Numbered from the stretch's first letter, positions 42,776-52,765 are shown. The stretch: 64,000 nucleotides of DNA from Brevibacterium limosum (GCF_011617705.1 NZ_CP050154.1:1178001-1242000); one strand, 5' to 3'. Numbers and translations are program-made. The notes: a model not told the origin generated them from the sequence alone.

Positions 42776-44480
42776 CCTCCTCCTGATATGGCGCGATGAT
42801 CTCCCCGGAGATCCGCAGATCGAGGAGCAGGAAGGGCCGTTCGTCGACCGGGCGCGCCTTCCACTCCTCGACGACGGCGAGGTCGGCCAGGGACCGCACG
42901 GCGACTCCCTGCCCGCCGGCCGCTGTCGCCAGGGCCGCGAAGTCGATTTCGTCGATGAGCATGGGCGACTTCTCCAGCCCCTTGAGCCCGTAGAGGTTGA
43001 CCTCGGCACCATAGGCCGCGTCGTTGAAGATCGCGGCGATGCCGCGTCCGCCGGCTACCCGGATCGCGGTGTCGAGGTCGGACAGTGCCATGGCCCCGCC
43101 ACCATCGCCGCTGGTCAGGACGATCGTTGCCTCAGGGTTCGCACGGGCGGCACCGGCGACGCTGTGCCAGCCGAGCCCGATCGATTGGAATGCGGTGCCG
43201 ACCATCGCCAGCCGTTCCGGTGCGCTGGGCTCCCAGAACATATTCGCCCAGGCGATGAAATGTCCGCCGTCGGAGACGACGACCCGATCCTGTGGCAGAA
43301 CCTCGCCGAGGCGGCTCGCCGCCGCACGCGGATCCAGCCGGCCGTCGCCGGCGAGCTCCGACCCGACGACGTATGCGCGGTCGGCGGCGGTGTCGACGGT
43401 ATCGCGCCAGAGTGTGCGGTCGGTGCCCGCGGCGGTGACACGCCCGCCTCGGACAGTTGCCGACGCGCCCTCCGACGTCTCCGCGCGCGACCCGGCCGGG
43501 GACTCGGACAGTCGAGTCGCAAGTTCAGCCGCTGCGAGTTTCGCATCTGCTCGAATGAAGCCGCCGACGCGAGCGTTCGTGGCGCGTTCATCGGTGTCGA
43601 TCTGCCAGACCGTCGTCGAGGGATGGAAGAGCTCCCCGAAACGCATCGTGAACTGGTTGAGAGAGGCGCCGAAGACCACAGCCACATCGGCTTCGCGGAC
43701 CCTCTCCATCGCGGCCGGGGCACCGAAGCCGCCGGCGACTCCCAGGTCGTGCTCGGCGGCGGGGAAGATGTTGCGGCCCAGCGCAGTCGTGACGGTCAGG
43801 GCCCCAGTGATGTCGGCGAGTTCGCCGAGTTCGGCCTCGGCCCCGGCCAACCATGCCCCGCGACCGGCGAGCAGCAGGGGTCGTTTCGCCTCGGTCAGAT
43901 CTGCGGCGAGGCGGTCGAGGGCGGTTTGAGTGAACTCGCCGACCGGTGCCATCGGCACAGGGCGACTGGGACCGGGAACAGCCGGAATCTCACCGATATC
44001 CAGGGTGGCGACGTCGTAGGGGATGGCCAGGACGACGGGCACCCGGTAGGTCAGCGCATGCTCGATGGCGGTCACGGTTGCGGCGGCGGCATCGACGCGG
44101 CCGACAGTGTAGGTGCGCACGCCCACGGCCGAGGCCATCGCGATCTGATCGACGTCCCACGGCCGCGGACCGGAAGTGGGCTCATCCCCGACGACGAGGA
44201 CGAGGGGAACCCGGGCTTGGGCCGCCTCGGCGAGGGCGGTGAGCGTATTCGTGAACCCGGCACCATAGGTCGTGGTGGCCGCGGCGATCCGCCCGGAGGT
44301 GCGGAAGTGAGCATCGGCGGCGACGACGGCACCGGCCTCGTGGCGGACGGCGGTGTAGGTCGTCGAGGTGCCCCGCAGCAGGGCATCGAGGAAGTAGGCG
44401 TTGCCGTTGCCCATGAGGCCGAAGACCTCGTCGATGTGGACGGCGAGGGTGTGCGCGACGTGCGCGGAAGTATGAGCCAT
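42756..44480 (-). CDS. Thiamine diphosphate-dependent decarboxylase/synthase 1
   Basis: 574-aa enzyme with the acetolactate synthase/benzoylformate decarboxylase layout: N-terminal pyrimidine-binding domain with the catalytic Glu in VRHEAGAVVAA, a central domain, and C-terminal diphosphate domain with TSGDGGGAMALSDLDTAIR and the IFNDAAYGAE metal stretch (GDG...NDxxYG). ATG 44480 gives family length; the longer upstream frame has no support. Near the ureohydrolase and a second such enzyme, a 2-keto-acid decarboxylase role (for example on 2-ketoarginine) is likely, but the substrate is inferred. Confidence 0.85.
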   Translation of the reverse strand: MAHTSAHVAHTLAVHIDEVFGLMGNGNAYFLDALLRGTSTTYTAVRHEAGAVVAADAHFRTSGRIAAATTTYGAGFTNTLTALAEAAQARVPLVLVVGDEPTSGPRPWDVDQIAMASAVGVRTYTVGRVDAAAATVTAIEHALTYRVPVVLAIPYDVATLDIGEIPAVPGPSRPVPMAPVGEFTQTALDRLAADLTEAKRPLLLAGRGAWLAGAEAELGELADITGALTVTTALGRNIFPAAEHDLGVAGGFGAPAAMERVREADVAVVFGASLNQFTMRFGELFHPSTTVWQIDTDERATNARVGGFIRADAKLAAAELATRLSESPAGSRAETSEGASATVRGGRVTAAGTDRTLWRDTVDTAADRAYVVGSELAGDGRLDPRAAASRLGEVLPQDRVVVSDGGHFIAWANMFWEPSAPERLAMVGTAFQSIGLGWHSVAGAARANPEATIVLTSGDGGGAMALSDLDTAIRVAGGRGIAAIFNDAAYGAEVNLYGLKGLEKSPMLIDEIDFAALATAAGGQGVAVRSLADLAVVEEWKARPVDERPFLLLDLRISGEIIAPYQEEVIRVNS

Positions 44481-44738
44481 GAGAAGCCAATCGCTGATGA
44501 GATATGGAAGTTCGATCCATATGTGTCTCACACGCAGGCTCGGCCTCGGCGACCCTGTCGGGTGCCTGTCCGGCGGCTTCGTGCCCCTTTTTCGAGCACC
44601 GGCTGATGTGCGCTCGCCCCATTCGCCGATCCGCGGCGTTGCTGAAGGCGGCTCAGCCTGACTCTTCGAATATAGGTGACTGTGGCTTACGACACCAAGT
44701 CGGGTGACGGTCCAGCGCGCAGATCGCACTGACCAGAA

Positions 44739-44794
44739 CTACCCGACGGCGGCCCAGCAACCTTGCGCGAGGTTGCTGGGCCGCCGTCAGGTAG
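44739..44794 (-). repeat. Stop-codon palindromic repeat, copy 3
   Basis: Arms 44739-44763 and 44770-44794 with loop TGCGCG. Read on the minus strand it begins 3 nt after the TAA of the symporter gene, the same placement and orientation relative to the stop as the other two copies. Confidence 0.9.
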
Positions 44795-44797
44795 CAG

Positions 44798-46414
44798 TTA
44801 CCGGGTGAGGCGTTCCTTCCAGGCGGCCATGACCTCGGGCGGGGTCGGCTTCGAGGCGAACGACCCGACGAGGTAGCCGACCAGCGAGGCGATGAGACCC
44901 AGGTAGATGGCGGATTCGGCATAGATGCCCGACACGATCATGACGACCACTGTTGTCACGGCGCCGAGGATCATGCCGGCCATCACGCCGACGATCGTGC
45001 CGCGCTTGAACACCAGACCGCCGAGGATCGGGATGAACAGTCCGGCCACCAGCAGGTTGTAGGCCACGGTCAGCGCCTCGACGACACTGGGCATGATCAT
45101 GGCGAGAACCAGCGTGACGACGCCGAGCACGATGAGATAGATCCGCGAGTCGCGCACTTCGTCACCGGTCTCGCGCACCAGCGACCGCACGAGCGTCGAC
45201 CTCGCACCGGAGCCCGAAACAGGCCCCGAAACTGAGCCCGAAACTGAGCCCGAACCGGACCCCGATCCTGACCCGCTCGCCGAGGCGGCCGATCCATCCG
45301 TCGTCGCCCCGTTCGCACCGGCTCCCGCACTGCTCGCGCCGGCTCCCGCAGCGGCGCCCTCGGTCCCGGCCCCGTCAGGCACGATGTCCTTGCGGGCGAG
45401 GAACGGTTCGACGATGTCCTGCCGGCACACGGTCGAAGCGGCCATGAGCGATCCCGACGCCGTCGACATCATGGCGGCCAGCGCCGCCGCGAGCACGATT
45501 CCGCCGAGCACCGGAGTCATCGACGCATCGACGACGGCGACGAACACATCGTCCTGGACCTCGATCCCGGGCACGATCTTCGTCGCGGCCATGCCGATGA
45601 GCGCACCGGCGACAGCATAGAGCAGGCAGTAGACGCCTGCGGAGAATCCGCCCCACCGGGCTACACCCGGGCTGCGTGCGGTGAACACGCGCTGCCAGAT
45701 GTCCTGTCCGATGAGCAGGCCGAGGGTGTAGATGAGGATATAGCCGAGGATCGCCTGCCAGCCGATGCCCACCGGTGAGGTGTGCGTCTCGGGCAGCGAG
45801 GAGAACAGTTCGGAGAAGCCTCCGGACTTCGACAGCACGAGCGGCAGCATGATGAGGAAGATGCCGATCGTCTGGATGAAGAACTGCACGAAGTCCGTCA
45901 GCGTGATCGACCACATGCCGCCGAGCATCGAATAGAGGATGACGATGCCGCCGCCGATGAGCACCGACCACACCTTGTCGAGATCGAACAGGGCGTGGAA
46001 GACCGTGGCATAGGCGACCGTCGACGTCGTCGAGATCATCAGACCATAAGCGGTCATGATCGCACCGGAGACGAAGCGGGAGCCCTTGCCGTAGCGGAGT
46101 TCGAGCATCTGCGAGACCGTGTAGATCTCGAGCTTCTGAATCTTCGGGGCGAAGAAGAGCGAAAGCGCGATGATGCCCAGGCCGATCGACAGCACGAGCC
46201 ACATTCCCGACAGCCCCGCCGTGTAGCCCAAGCCCACACCGCCGATCGTCGACGCGCCGCCGAGGACGACGGCCGACATCGTGCCGGTGTACAGCAGACC
46301 GCCGAGGCGGCGCCCGGCGACTAAGAAGTCCTCCTGGTTATGGGCCTTGAATCGGCCCCAGACTCCGAATCCCACCATGGCGGCGAGATAGATGATGACT
46401 ACCAAAGAGTCCAC
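44798..46414 (-). CDS. Sodium:solute symporter (SSS family)
   Basis: 538-aa transporter with about 13 spans; hallmark segments are the N-terminal AGRRLGGLLYTGTMSAVVLGG, TASGSLMAASTVCRQDI after span 8 and GGMWSITLTDFVQFFIQ. Between about residues 370 and 425 there is a long insert almost wholly of Gly, Ser, Ala and Thr (GSGSGSGSVSGSVSGPVSG), encoded by 12-bp imperfect repeats, in a cytoplasmic loop. It lies 24 bp downstream of the second ThDP enzyme, so it probably imports the compound degraded here. Confidence 0.9.
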   Translation of the reverse strand: MDSLVVIIYLAAMVGFGVWGRFKAHNQEDFLVAGRRLGGLLYTGTMSAVVLGGASTIGGVGLGYTAGLSGMWLVLSIGLGIIALSLFFAPKIQKLEIYTVSQMLELRYGKGSRFVSGAIMTAYGLMISTTSTVAYATVFHALFDLDKVWSVLIGGGIVILYSMLGGMWSITLTDFVQFFIQTIGIFLIMLPLVLSKSGGFSELFSSLPETHTSPVGIGWQAILGYILIYTLGLLIGQDIWQRVFTARSPGVARWGGFSAGVYCLLYAVAGALIGMAATKIVPGIEVQDDVFVAVVDASMTPVLGGIVLAAALAAMMSTASGSLMAASTVCRQDIVEPFLARKDIVPDGAGTEGAAAGAGASSAGAGANGATTDGSAASASGSGSGSGSGSVSGSVSGPVSGSGARSTLVRSLVRETGDEVRDSRIYLIVLGVVTLVLAMIMPSVVEALTVAYNLLVAGLFIPILGGLVFKRGTIVGVMAGMILGAVTTVVVMIVSGIYAESAIYLGLIASLVGYLVGSFASKPTPPEVMAAWKERLTR

Positions 46415-46438
46415 AGCGACCCTCTCTGTTGGATCGGC

Positions 46439-48142
46439 TCAGTGGCCGATGGTGATGTGAATGACGGTGGGCACGGTGCGATCGAGCGCCTCGGCGATGG
46501 CCGCGGGCAGAGCGGAATCGATGTCCGCCTCGTCGATCGTCACCCCGGCCCCGCCCATGGACTGACCGAGCTGCGCGAAGTCCGGACGGGCGAGCCTGAC
46601 GGCGAAGGGCTCGATGTCGCGGTCGACCATCTGCCCCTCGATCTCCGCGTAGCCTCCGTTGTCGACGACGACGAAGGGGATGCCCAATCCCAGCTCGGCC
46701 GCGGTCATGAGTTCCTGAACGGAGAACATGGCCGCCCCGTCGCCGAGGATGCACACGACCGGTCGGGCGGGATCGGCGAGCTTCGCCCCGACTGCGGCGG
46801 GAATGCCGTAGCCCAGGGTCGCGAATCCGGGCATGTAGAGCAGCTGGTCGGGCGTGCTCGCCGTCAGCGCGTGCACCGTTCCGTCGTAGGTGACCTGGGA
46901 GGAGTCACCGGAGATGACGACGTTCGAGCCCGCTCCCTCTTCGACGAGGCGGGTGACCCTGGCTCCGATCGCGTCGGAGTCGAAATCGGTGCCCCAGCTC
47001 TCCCGAATCCGGGCGACCCGATCGGCCCCGGATTCCTTCGCCGAGGCGGCCGAGACGTTCGAGCCAGACGATGCCGTCCCGTCATCGCCGGCCGAGGCGG
47101 CCGTGGCCGAGGCGGACCCGAGCGCACTCATGAGCGCGGTGAGGAACTCACCGGTGTCCGCGCAGGCGAGGATGTCCCCGGGCAGATTCTTGTTCAGCTG
47201 GTCGGGGTCGATATCGCAGCGGATGACGGTCTGCCGGGCAGACTCGTCCCGCACTCCGATGCTTGTCTGCGCACCGATGACTCCGCCCCACAGATCGGAG
47301 TCGGCCAGTTCGGATCCGAGCACGATGAGCACATCGGCCGCCGCGGATTCGGCCTGCACGCTGGGGAAGCGGACGTTCGCACCCAGGGACAGCGGATGCG
47401 TCTCAGCGATGATGCCCTTGCCGTTGGCCGTTGTCGCCAGGGGAGCGTCGAGGGCCTCGACGAGACGGGCCACCTCGGTGTGGGCGCTTCTGGCACCGCC
47501 GCCGGCGATGACCAGCGGCCGCTTCGCCGAACGGATCGCCTCGGCAGCACGGGCCACGACATGCTCATCGAGTCCGGGACGGTGCCCTGCGAACGGGACA
47601 GGAACGCTGCCGTTCCATGCGCCCTCGAGCACGTCGAGGGGAACCTCGATGTGCACGGGCCCGGGACGGGCCGAGTCGAACATTGCGAACGCCTCGGCGA
47701 CGGCCTGCGCCGCGCCTTCGGCAGTGCGGGTGCGCTGGGAGGACACGAGGAGGCGGCCCACCGCCCCGGAGGAGTCCTTCGTCTCGTGCAGCATGCCGAC
47801 GTCGGCGCGCTCGAATCCGGTGGGCACACCGGGGGAGAGGATGAGCATCGGGCGGGACTCGGCATAGGCGGTCGCGGCGGCCGTGAGGACGTTCGTCAGC
47901 CCCGGCCCCGAGGTCGTGATGACGACCCCGGGCTTGCCGGAGACGAGGAAGTATCCGTCGGCGCCGTAGCCTGCTCCCTGTTCGTGGCGGGGAGTCACGG
48001 CGCGGATCCCGAACTCCGGCAGGTGTCGGTAGAACTCGAGGTTGTGGGTGCCGGGGATGCCGAAGATCGTATCGACACCGTGGGCGGCCAGTGTCGCCAC
48101 GACTGCGCGGCCGCCGTTGCGGACGTTCGGAGTCTCGGTCAT
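46439..48142 (-). CDS. Thiamine diphosphate-dependent decarboxylase 2 (AruI-like candidate)
   Basis: 567-aa ThDP enzyme. The catalytic Glu is in TPRHEQGAGYGADGY; N-terminal FGIPGTHNLEFYRHL and TSGPGLTNVLTA follow the family pattern; the cofactor domain has CILGDGAAMFSVQELMTAAE and FVVVDNGGYAEI. A Ser/Ala-rich stretch interrupts the centre. It ends 24 bp before the symporter and starts 2 bp after the ureohydrolase gene, so the three form an operon. 5-guanidino-2-oxopentanoate decarboxylase is the best guess from context; acetolactate synthase-like activity is the alternative. Confidence 0.85.
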   Translation of the reverse strand: MTETPNVRNGGRAVVATLAAHGVDTIFGIPGTHNLEFYRHLPEFGIRAVTPRHEQGAGYGADGYFLVSGKPGVVITTSGPGLTNVLTAAATAYAESRPMLILSPGVPTGFERADVGMLHETKDSSGAVGRLLVSSQRTRTAEGAAQAVAEAFAMFDSARPGPVHIEVPLDVLEGAWNGSVPVPFAGHRPGLDEHVVARAAEAIRSAKRPLVIAGGGARSAHTEVARLVEALDAPLATTANGKGIIAETHPLSLGANVRFPSVQAESAAADVLIVLGSELADSDLWGGVIGAQTSIGVRDESARQTVIRCDIDPDQLNKNLPGDILACADTGEFLTALMSALGSASATAASAGDDGTASSGSNVSAASAKESGADRVARIRESWGTDFDSDAIGARVTRLVEEGAGSNVVISGDSSQVTYDGTVHALTASTPDQLLYMPGFATLGYGIPAAVGAKLADPARPVVCILGDGAAMFSVQELMTAAELGLGIPFVVVDNGGYAEIEGQMVDRDIEPFAVRLARPDFAQLGQSMGGAGVTIDEADIDSALPAAIAEALDRTVPTVIHITIGH

Positions 48143-48144
48143 GT

Positions 48145-49155
48145 TCAGACTCCGAGGGCGTCGCCGGACGGGCCGGAGGGAGCCTTGAGTCCGTTGTTGT
48201 CCGCAGCCCACAGGGACAGGATCTCGTAGCCGACATGGGCGGCGGTGAGTCCGGTGACTTCGGCATGGTCGTAGGCGGGGGCGACTTCGACGATCTCGGC
48301 GCCGACGATGTTCAGTCCCTGGAGCCCGCGGAGCGAGTTGAGCAGCTCACGGCTGGTCATTCCGCCGGCCTCGGGGGTGCCGGTGCCGGGTGCGGCGGCC
48401 GGATCGAGGACGTCGATGTCGACGGAGACGTAGACGGGAGTATTGCCGAGGCGTTTCCGCATGCGGGCGACGACGTCGGCCACGGAAGTGAACTGGTATT
48501 CGTCGCTGCGGATGACCTGGAAGCCGAGCACCTCATCGTCCTCGAGGTCTTTCTGACCATAGAGGGGTCCGCGGATGCCGACGTGCATCGAGGCGGTCAT
48601 ATCGATGAGGCCCTCTTCGCTGGCGCGGCGGAACGGAGTGCCGTGGGTGTAGGGGGCACCGAAGTAGGTGTCCCAGGTGTCCAGATGCGCATCGAAGTGG
48701 AGGACGGCGATCTTGCCGTGCGTCTTGTGCAGGGAGCGCAGGTTCGGCAGAGCCAGGGTGTGGTCCCCGCCGAGGGTGAGCAGCTTGGCCCCGTCTGCGC
48801 GCATGGCGTCGGCGTTGGCTTCGACGGTGGTGATGGCCTCTTCGATGTCGAAGGGGTTGACGCCGAGGTCACCGCAGTCGGCGACCTGCTGCCAGGTGAA
48901 CGGGTGGACGTTCGTGGCCTGGTTGTAGGGGCGCAGCAGCTTCGAGGACTGGCGGATGTGGGCGGGACCGAAGCGGGCGCCGGGACGATAGCTGACGCCG
49001 GCGTCGAAGGGGATGCCGACGACCTTGACGTCGATCTTCTCGCCGGGACGCTGGCCTTCGACTTCGTCGATGCGTGGCAGCAGCCCGAACGTCGGTGGAC
49101 CCGCGTAGCGGGGTGTCTTGCTGTAGTCGGCTGGGCCGAGCGGCTGAGACGTCAC
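48145..49155 (-). CDS. Agmatinase/guanidinobutyrase-family ureohydrolase
   Basis: Mn-dependent hydrolase releasing urea from a guanidino compound (336 aa). The metal ligands are all visible: [21 protein letters not shown] and [13 protein letters not shown] followed by [12 protein letters not shown] 49155 has AAGGAG nine bases upstream and starts MTSQPLG; the frame upstream of it is Arg-rich and unlikely. With a 2-keto-acid decarboxylase and an aminotransferase nearby, guanidinobutyrate is a plausible substrate; agmatine or another guanidino acid is possible. Confidence 0.9.
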   Translation of the reverse strand: MTSQPLGPADYSKTPRYAGPPTFGLLPRIDEVEGQRPGEKIDVKVVGIPFDAGVSYRPGARFGPAHIRQSSKLLRPYNQATNVHPFTWQQVADCGDLGVNPFDIEEAITTVEANADAMRADGAKLLTLGGDHTLALPNLRSLHKTHGKIAVLHFDAHLDTWDTYFGAPYTHGTPFRRASEEGLIDMTASMHVGIRGPLYGQKDLEDDEVLGFQVIRSDEYQFTSVADVVARMRKRLGNTPVYVSVDIDVLDPAAAPGTGTPEAGGMTSRELLNSLRGLQGLNIVGAEIVEVAPAYDHAEVTGLTAAHVGYEILSLWAADNNGLKAPSGPSGDALGV

Positions 49156-49245
49156 TGGCTTTCTCCTTCGTCGTCGCGGCTGACCCGACCCGGACGGGTC
49201 GGAGGTCTTGCTCCTCAGCCTAGGACGTGGCTCACACAACACCGA

Positions 49246-49290
49246 TATCCAGATCGGACAATTTGAAGTCGATGCTGTCCAGAGTGGATA
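49246..49290. promoter_or_regulatory. Operator candidate in the ureohydrolase-pucR divergent region
   Basis: TATCCAGATCGGACA (49246-49260) and TGTCCAGAGTGGATA (49276-49290) are inverted copies with conserved ends TATCCA and GGACA, centres 30 bp apart (about three turns). The right copy runs into the -10 box TAGAAT (49289-49294) of the regulator gene, suggesting autoregulation. Confidence 0.55.
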
Positions 49291-49301
49291 GAATCGGGTG
49301 C

Positions 49302-50723
49302 ATGGTCACTCTGGAACAGATCTGGTCGCGCACAGAGCTCGCGCTCGAGGTCATCATCGATTCGCCGACTGCCGCGGTCCAGGAGGTCACGATCGTCCAC
49401 TCCTCTGAGCTGCCGGAGGTCGATGAATGGCTCGCCGGCGGTGAGGTGCTGCTGACGATCGGAGTCGGTCAGGACCTCGGCGGGGACACGGTGGAGGACT
49501 ATGTGCGCCGCCTCAAGGCCGTCGGCGTCCATGCCCTGGGCATCGGTTTGGGCTCCGACCTGCCGTGGCAACAGGTCCCGCCGAAGCTCATCGCTGCCGC
49601 CGAGGAGGCGGGACTGGCTCTGTTCGGGGTGCCCGAGCCCGTGCCGTTCGTCGCAGTCGTCGATGCCTTCACGAGGATGCGGGAGGCCGAGACCAACCGG
49701 GAGCTGACCCGGGCGAGCAGTGCCGCTCGCCGCTTCGCGACCGCTCTGGCAGGCGAGGGCCCCGCGGCACTGGTGGCCGATCTGGCGCAGACGCTGGAGG
49801 CGCCGGTCCGGTTCGTCTCTCCCACCGGCAGGGCGTTGAGCGGGGACGACGCCGAGGCAGATGTGCGTTCGGCGCTGATCGAGGAGTCGTTGAAACCGAC
49901 GTCGGGGCCCCGCCTGATCCGCACCGGTTCGCGGATCGTCGAGGCCGTTCCGATCGGGGGTGATCATCCGCTCGGGTGGATCCTCACCCCCGCCGAGGCG
50001 GCCGGGTCTCCGAAGACGCGTGCCCTGCTGCTCTCGACCGCTTCGGCACTGTTGGCGATGTCGCTGACAGATCTGCCCGTTCCCTCCGGTCGTTCGCCGC
50101 TGTTCGACACCGATCTCAGTGACGACGCGGCACGCGAGGAATGGGCCCGGGCGACGGGGCTGGCTCCGGTGGCGACGGTGGGGATGCACATCTTCGGCGG
50201 GGTCCGCGGGGACATCGCCGAACGCCTCATCGCAGATATCGTCGGTCGGAGCCTGCTCACCCGCACCGGTTCGCTGCTCGGAGTCGTCGGTGCGCAGGAG
50301 CGCGGGCTGGATGAGCTGGTGGCGAAGGCCGCCGAGGTCACCGGACTGGACACGCTTGCGGAGAAGCGGCTGCCGTTGGGGCAGCTCCACCACACTTGGA
50401 TGCTGTGGCGGACTCAGCATGAGTCAGAGGCCTCCGAGGTCAGGGCGCTGCTGTCCGCGGTCGATGAGGAGGCCGCCGACCGTTTCGTCGATCGGGTCCT
50501 CGGCGAACTCTTCCGGGCACGCGGCGGTCAGGAGCTGCTGGAGACTCTGCGGGTCTTCATCTCAGCGTCCGGGGCACGGGAGCGCATCGCCGCTGAGCTG
50601 GGAGTCCACCGTCATACCGTGCGGGCGCGGTTGGCGAAGATCGAGAAGCTGCTCGGCCGTGACCTCTCCCACGCCGAAACCGTGCAGGCGGTGTCGATGG
50701 CCCTCGAGCTCGCCGAACTCTAA
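49302..50723 (+). CDS. PucR-family transcriptional regulator
   Basis: 473-aa regulator: N-terminal PucR domain ([23 protein letters not shown]), a central region, and C-terminal PucR-type helix-turn-helix [18 protein letters not shown] with [18 protein letters not shown] 49302 gives the correct N-terminus [14 protein letters not shown] ends 7 nt before it, so the message is probably leaderless. It is divergent from the ureohydrolase operon and convergent with the aminotransferase gene (4-bp overlap). Confidence 0.9.
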   Translation: MVTLEQIWSRTELALEVIIDSPTAAVQEVTIVHSSELPEVDEWLAGGEVLLTIGVGQDLGGDTVEDYVRRLKAVGVHALGIGLGSDLPWQQVPPKLIAAAEEAGLALFGVPEPVPFVAVVDAFTRMREAETNRELTRASSAARRFATALAGEGPAALVADLAQTLEAPVRFVSPTGRALSGDDAEADVRSALIEESLKPTSGPRLIRTGSRIVEAVPIGGDHPLGWILTPAEAAGSPKTRALLLSTASALLAMSLTDLPVPSGRSPLFDTDLSDDAAREEWARATGLAPVATVGMHIFGGVRGDIAERLIADIVGRSLLTRTGSLLGVVGAQERGLDELVAKAAEVTGLDTLAEKRLPLGQLHHTWMLWRTQHESEASEVRALLSAVDEEAADRFVDRVLGELFRARGGQELLETLRVFISASGARERIAAELGVHRHTVRARLAKIEKLLGRDLSHAETVQAVSMALELAEL

Positions 50724-51913
50724 GCACAGTGTTCGGTGCGGAAGGACCGCGCGATCTCGAGGACACGGTCGAGGGCTTCTGGTTCGCCGATGCTGATGCG
50801 CACACCGGCACCGAGGTTGCGTACTGCCACGGCCTGTTCGACGCAGGCGTCTTCGAACGCTGAGGACTTCTCACCCAGCGGCAGCCACACATAGTTCGCT
50901 TGGGCTTCGGGCACGTCCCATCCCTGCTGACGGAGGGCATCGGCGAAGGCGTCGCGGGCCTGACCGATCCGGGCGGCTCGGTCGAGCACCTCGTCCCAGT
51001 GGTGGAGGGATTCGAGGGCGGCAGCCTGGCTGAGGTCGGTGACACCGAAGGGGATGACGGCTTTGAGCAGTCCTTCGATCACCGGTGGGTGGGCGACGGC
51101 GTAGCCGACGCGCAGTCCGGCGAGCCCGTGCGCCTTGGAGAATGTGCGCAGGAGAACGAGATTCGGATAGTCGCGGACAAGACTCAGACCGTCCGCGCGT
51201 CCGGGTGCTGTGGCGAACTCCCAGTACGCCTCGTCGAGGGCGACGAGGACATGGGCAGGCACCTTGTCGAGGAAAGTTCGCACCTCGTCATCGCGCAGCA
51301 CCGGACCGGTCGGATTGTTCGGTGAGCACAGGATGATGAGGCTGGTGCGGTCCGTGATCGCCGCCGCCATCGCGTCGAGGTCGTGGCGCCCCTCCGCCGT
51401 CAGCGGCACCTCATGGCGCGTGGAACCGACGAGCCCGGTGATCTGCGGATACATCTCGAACGACGGCCACGGATAGATCGCCTCGGTGGCGGCGTCCGAG
51501 GTGATCTGGGTCAGGGCGACGAGCAGTTCGCTGGCACCGGTGGCGACGACGAGCTGATCGAGCCCGACACCGAGGCGTTCGGCCAGCCCCTGACGCAGCG
51601 CCAGCGCTGCATCGTCGGGGTAGAGGGCGGGGTTCGTCGCATGGGCGACCATGGTGTCGAGGACCGCCGGCAGGGGAGGCAGATAGTTCTCGTTCGAGGA
51701 GAGTTTGAACGACTCCAGGCCCTCGACCCGGCGGGGAGGCTTGCCTGGAACATAGGGCGGGAACGTCTCCAGAGCGGCCCGCAGTCGCGGTGACGGTGCG
51801 GAGGGTGCGGCTGCAAAGGGGTGGGAAGCCGCCGAGGCGGATGCGCCCGGGAACGAAGTTCCGGGGGCGGAGGAGGAAGCCGAATCTGAGGCGATGGGGT
51901 CGGAGTCGTTCAT
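50720..51913 (-). CDS. HisC-like aminotransferase
   Basis: PLP-dependent fold-type I aminotransferase of 397 aa, of the histidinol-phosphate/aromatic aminotransferase group. Landmarks: KLSSNENYLPP, the Asn in CSPNNPTGPV, the Asp-Tyr pair in VALDEAYWEF, the PLP lysine in TFSKAHGLAGLRVGY and the C-terminal GAGVRISIGEPE Arg. The first ~40 residues are Ala/Ser/Pro-rich. It could be a true aromatic or histidinol-phosphate enzyme, or could transaminate arginine in the adjacent pathway; the sequence does not decide. Confidence 0.85.
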   Translation of the reverse strand: MNDSDPIASDSASSSAPGTSFPGASASAASHPFAAAPSAPSPRLRAALETFPPYVPGKPPRRVEGLESFKLSSNENYLPPLPAVLDTMVAHATNPALYPDDAALALRQGLAERLGVGLDQLVVATGASELLVALTQITSDAATEAIYPWPSFEMYPQITGLVGSTRHEVPLTAEGRHDLDAMAAAITDRTSLIILCSPNNPTGPVLRDDEVRTFLDKVPAHVLVALDEAYWEFATAPGRADGLSLVRDYPNLVLLRTFSKAHGLAGLRVGYAVAHPPVIEGLLKAVIPFGVTDLSQAAALESLHHWDEVLDRAARIGQARDAFADALRQQGWDVPEAQANYVWLPLGEKSSAFEDACVEQAVAVRNLGAGVRISIGEPEALDRVLEIARSFRTEHCA

Positions 51914-51982
51914 GGACTCATGATGTCACAGGGGATCTGTGCTGCCGCCACCGCCGGAGCGATCAGGCACACTCGCTGACGA

Positions 51983-52765
51983 TCACCACGGCTTCTCCGG
52001 GGTCGACCGGCCGCCGTCGCCGCCGGGACCCTGCTGGCGCTGCTGCCGTTCGGAGTCCTCACGGCGCTTCTCCAGTTCGTCACGTTTCTTCTCACGGTCG
52101 GACTTGCCCGAGGAATCGTCCGGCTTCTCCTCTTCGCCGGGGTCCTGGCTCTCTCCGCCGGAGGACTTGTCGTCCTCCGAGTCCTGATCCTTCGAATCCT
52201 CGTCCTCGGAATCGCTGTCGTCGGTTCCCTCTTCCTTGGCCTTCTCGCCCTGCTTCTTGTCCTCGACGCGCTCCTTCGCCTGGTTGCTCTTCTGCTTCTC
52301 TTCGCTCTTCTTCGGCTGGCATTGCTCGGGGGCGTCCTCGAGGGTCTTCAGCGAACGGTCGTAGAGCTCCTGCGACTGATCGGGGTCCTGCGAGGCGATC
52401 TGGTCCGCCTGCTTCTCATAGACATAGGACAGATTGATCCGCACCGCGCATTCGGCCGAGGTCGGAGCGATCTCCAGTGCGGCTTCGAGATCGGCTTGGG
52501 CCGCATCGAAATCGCCGACGGCCGCCTCGGCGGTGCCGCGATTGAAGTAGCCGATATGACGTTGGACCGGGCTGACCCGAAGGAACGCCGTCGCCGCCTT
52601 CTTCGCTCCGGGGAAGTCATTCGACGTGTATCGGACCTGCGAGGCGGTCCCGAAGTACGTGGCCATCGCGATATAGCCGAACACCAGGGCGAAGATCGTG
52701 CCGAGGATGAGGTTGATCTTCGTGATCCGGCGCAGCCGTGACCACAGATTCTTCACGCGGTTCAT
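51983..52765 (-). CDS. TPR-containing membrane protein of the MoxR-VWA operon
   Basis: 260 aa. A membrane span near the N-terminus (INLILGTIFALVFGYIAMA) is followed by two TPR-like repeats (HIGYFNRGTAEAAVGDFDAA and the next helix pair) and then a highly charged, disordered tail of Asp/Glu/Ser/Lys ending in a Gly-Pro stretch. The organisation recalls BatC-type partners of VWA proteins. ATG 52765 overlaps the stop of the VWA gene by 4 bp. Confidence 0.75.
   Translation of the reverse strand: MNRVKNLWSRLRRITKINLILGTIFALVFGYIAMATYFGTASQVRYTSNDFPGAKKAATAFLRVSPVQRHIGYFNRGTAEAAVGDFDAAQADLEAALEIAPTSAECAVRINLSYVYEKQADQIASQDPDQSQELYDRSLKTLEDAPEQCQPKKSEEKQKSNQAKERVEDKKQGEKAKEEGTDDSDSEDEDSKDQDSEDDKSSGGESQDPGEEEKPDDSSGKSDREKKRDELEKRREDSERQQRQQGPGGDGGRSTPEKPW

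Noticed and set aside
46340-48229. Very long plus-strand frame (over 600 codons) opposite the ThDP enzyme and symporter end
   Set aside because: Composition is that of an antisense shadow in high-GC DNA; the minus-strand gene has clear catalytic motifs. Similar shadows at 770-2113, 21175-22593, 25380-26714, 43164-44606 and 58665-60692 were rejected for the same reason.
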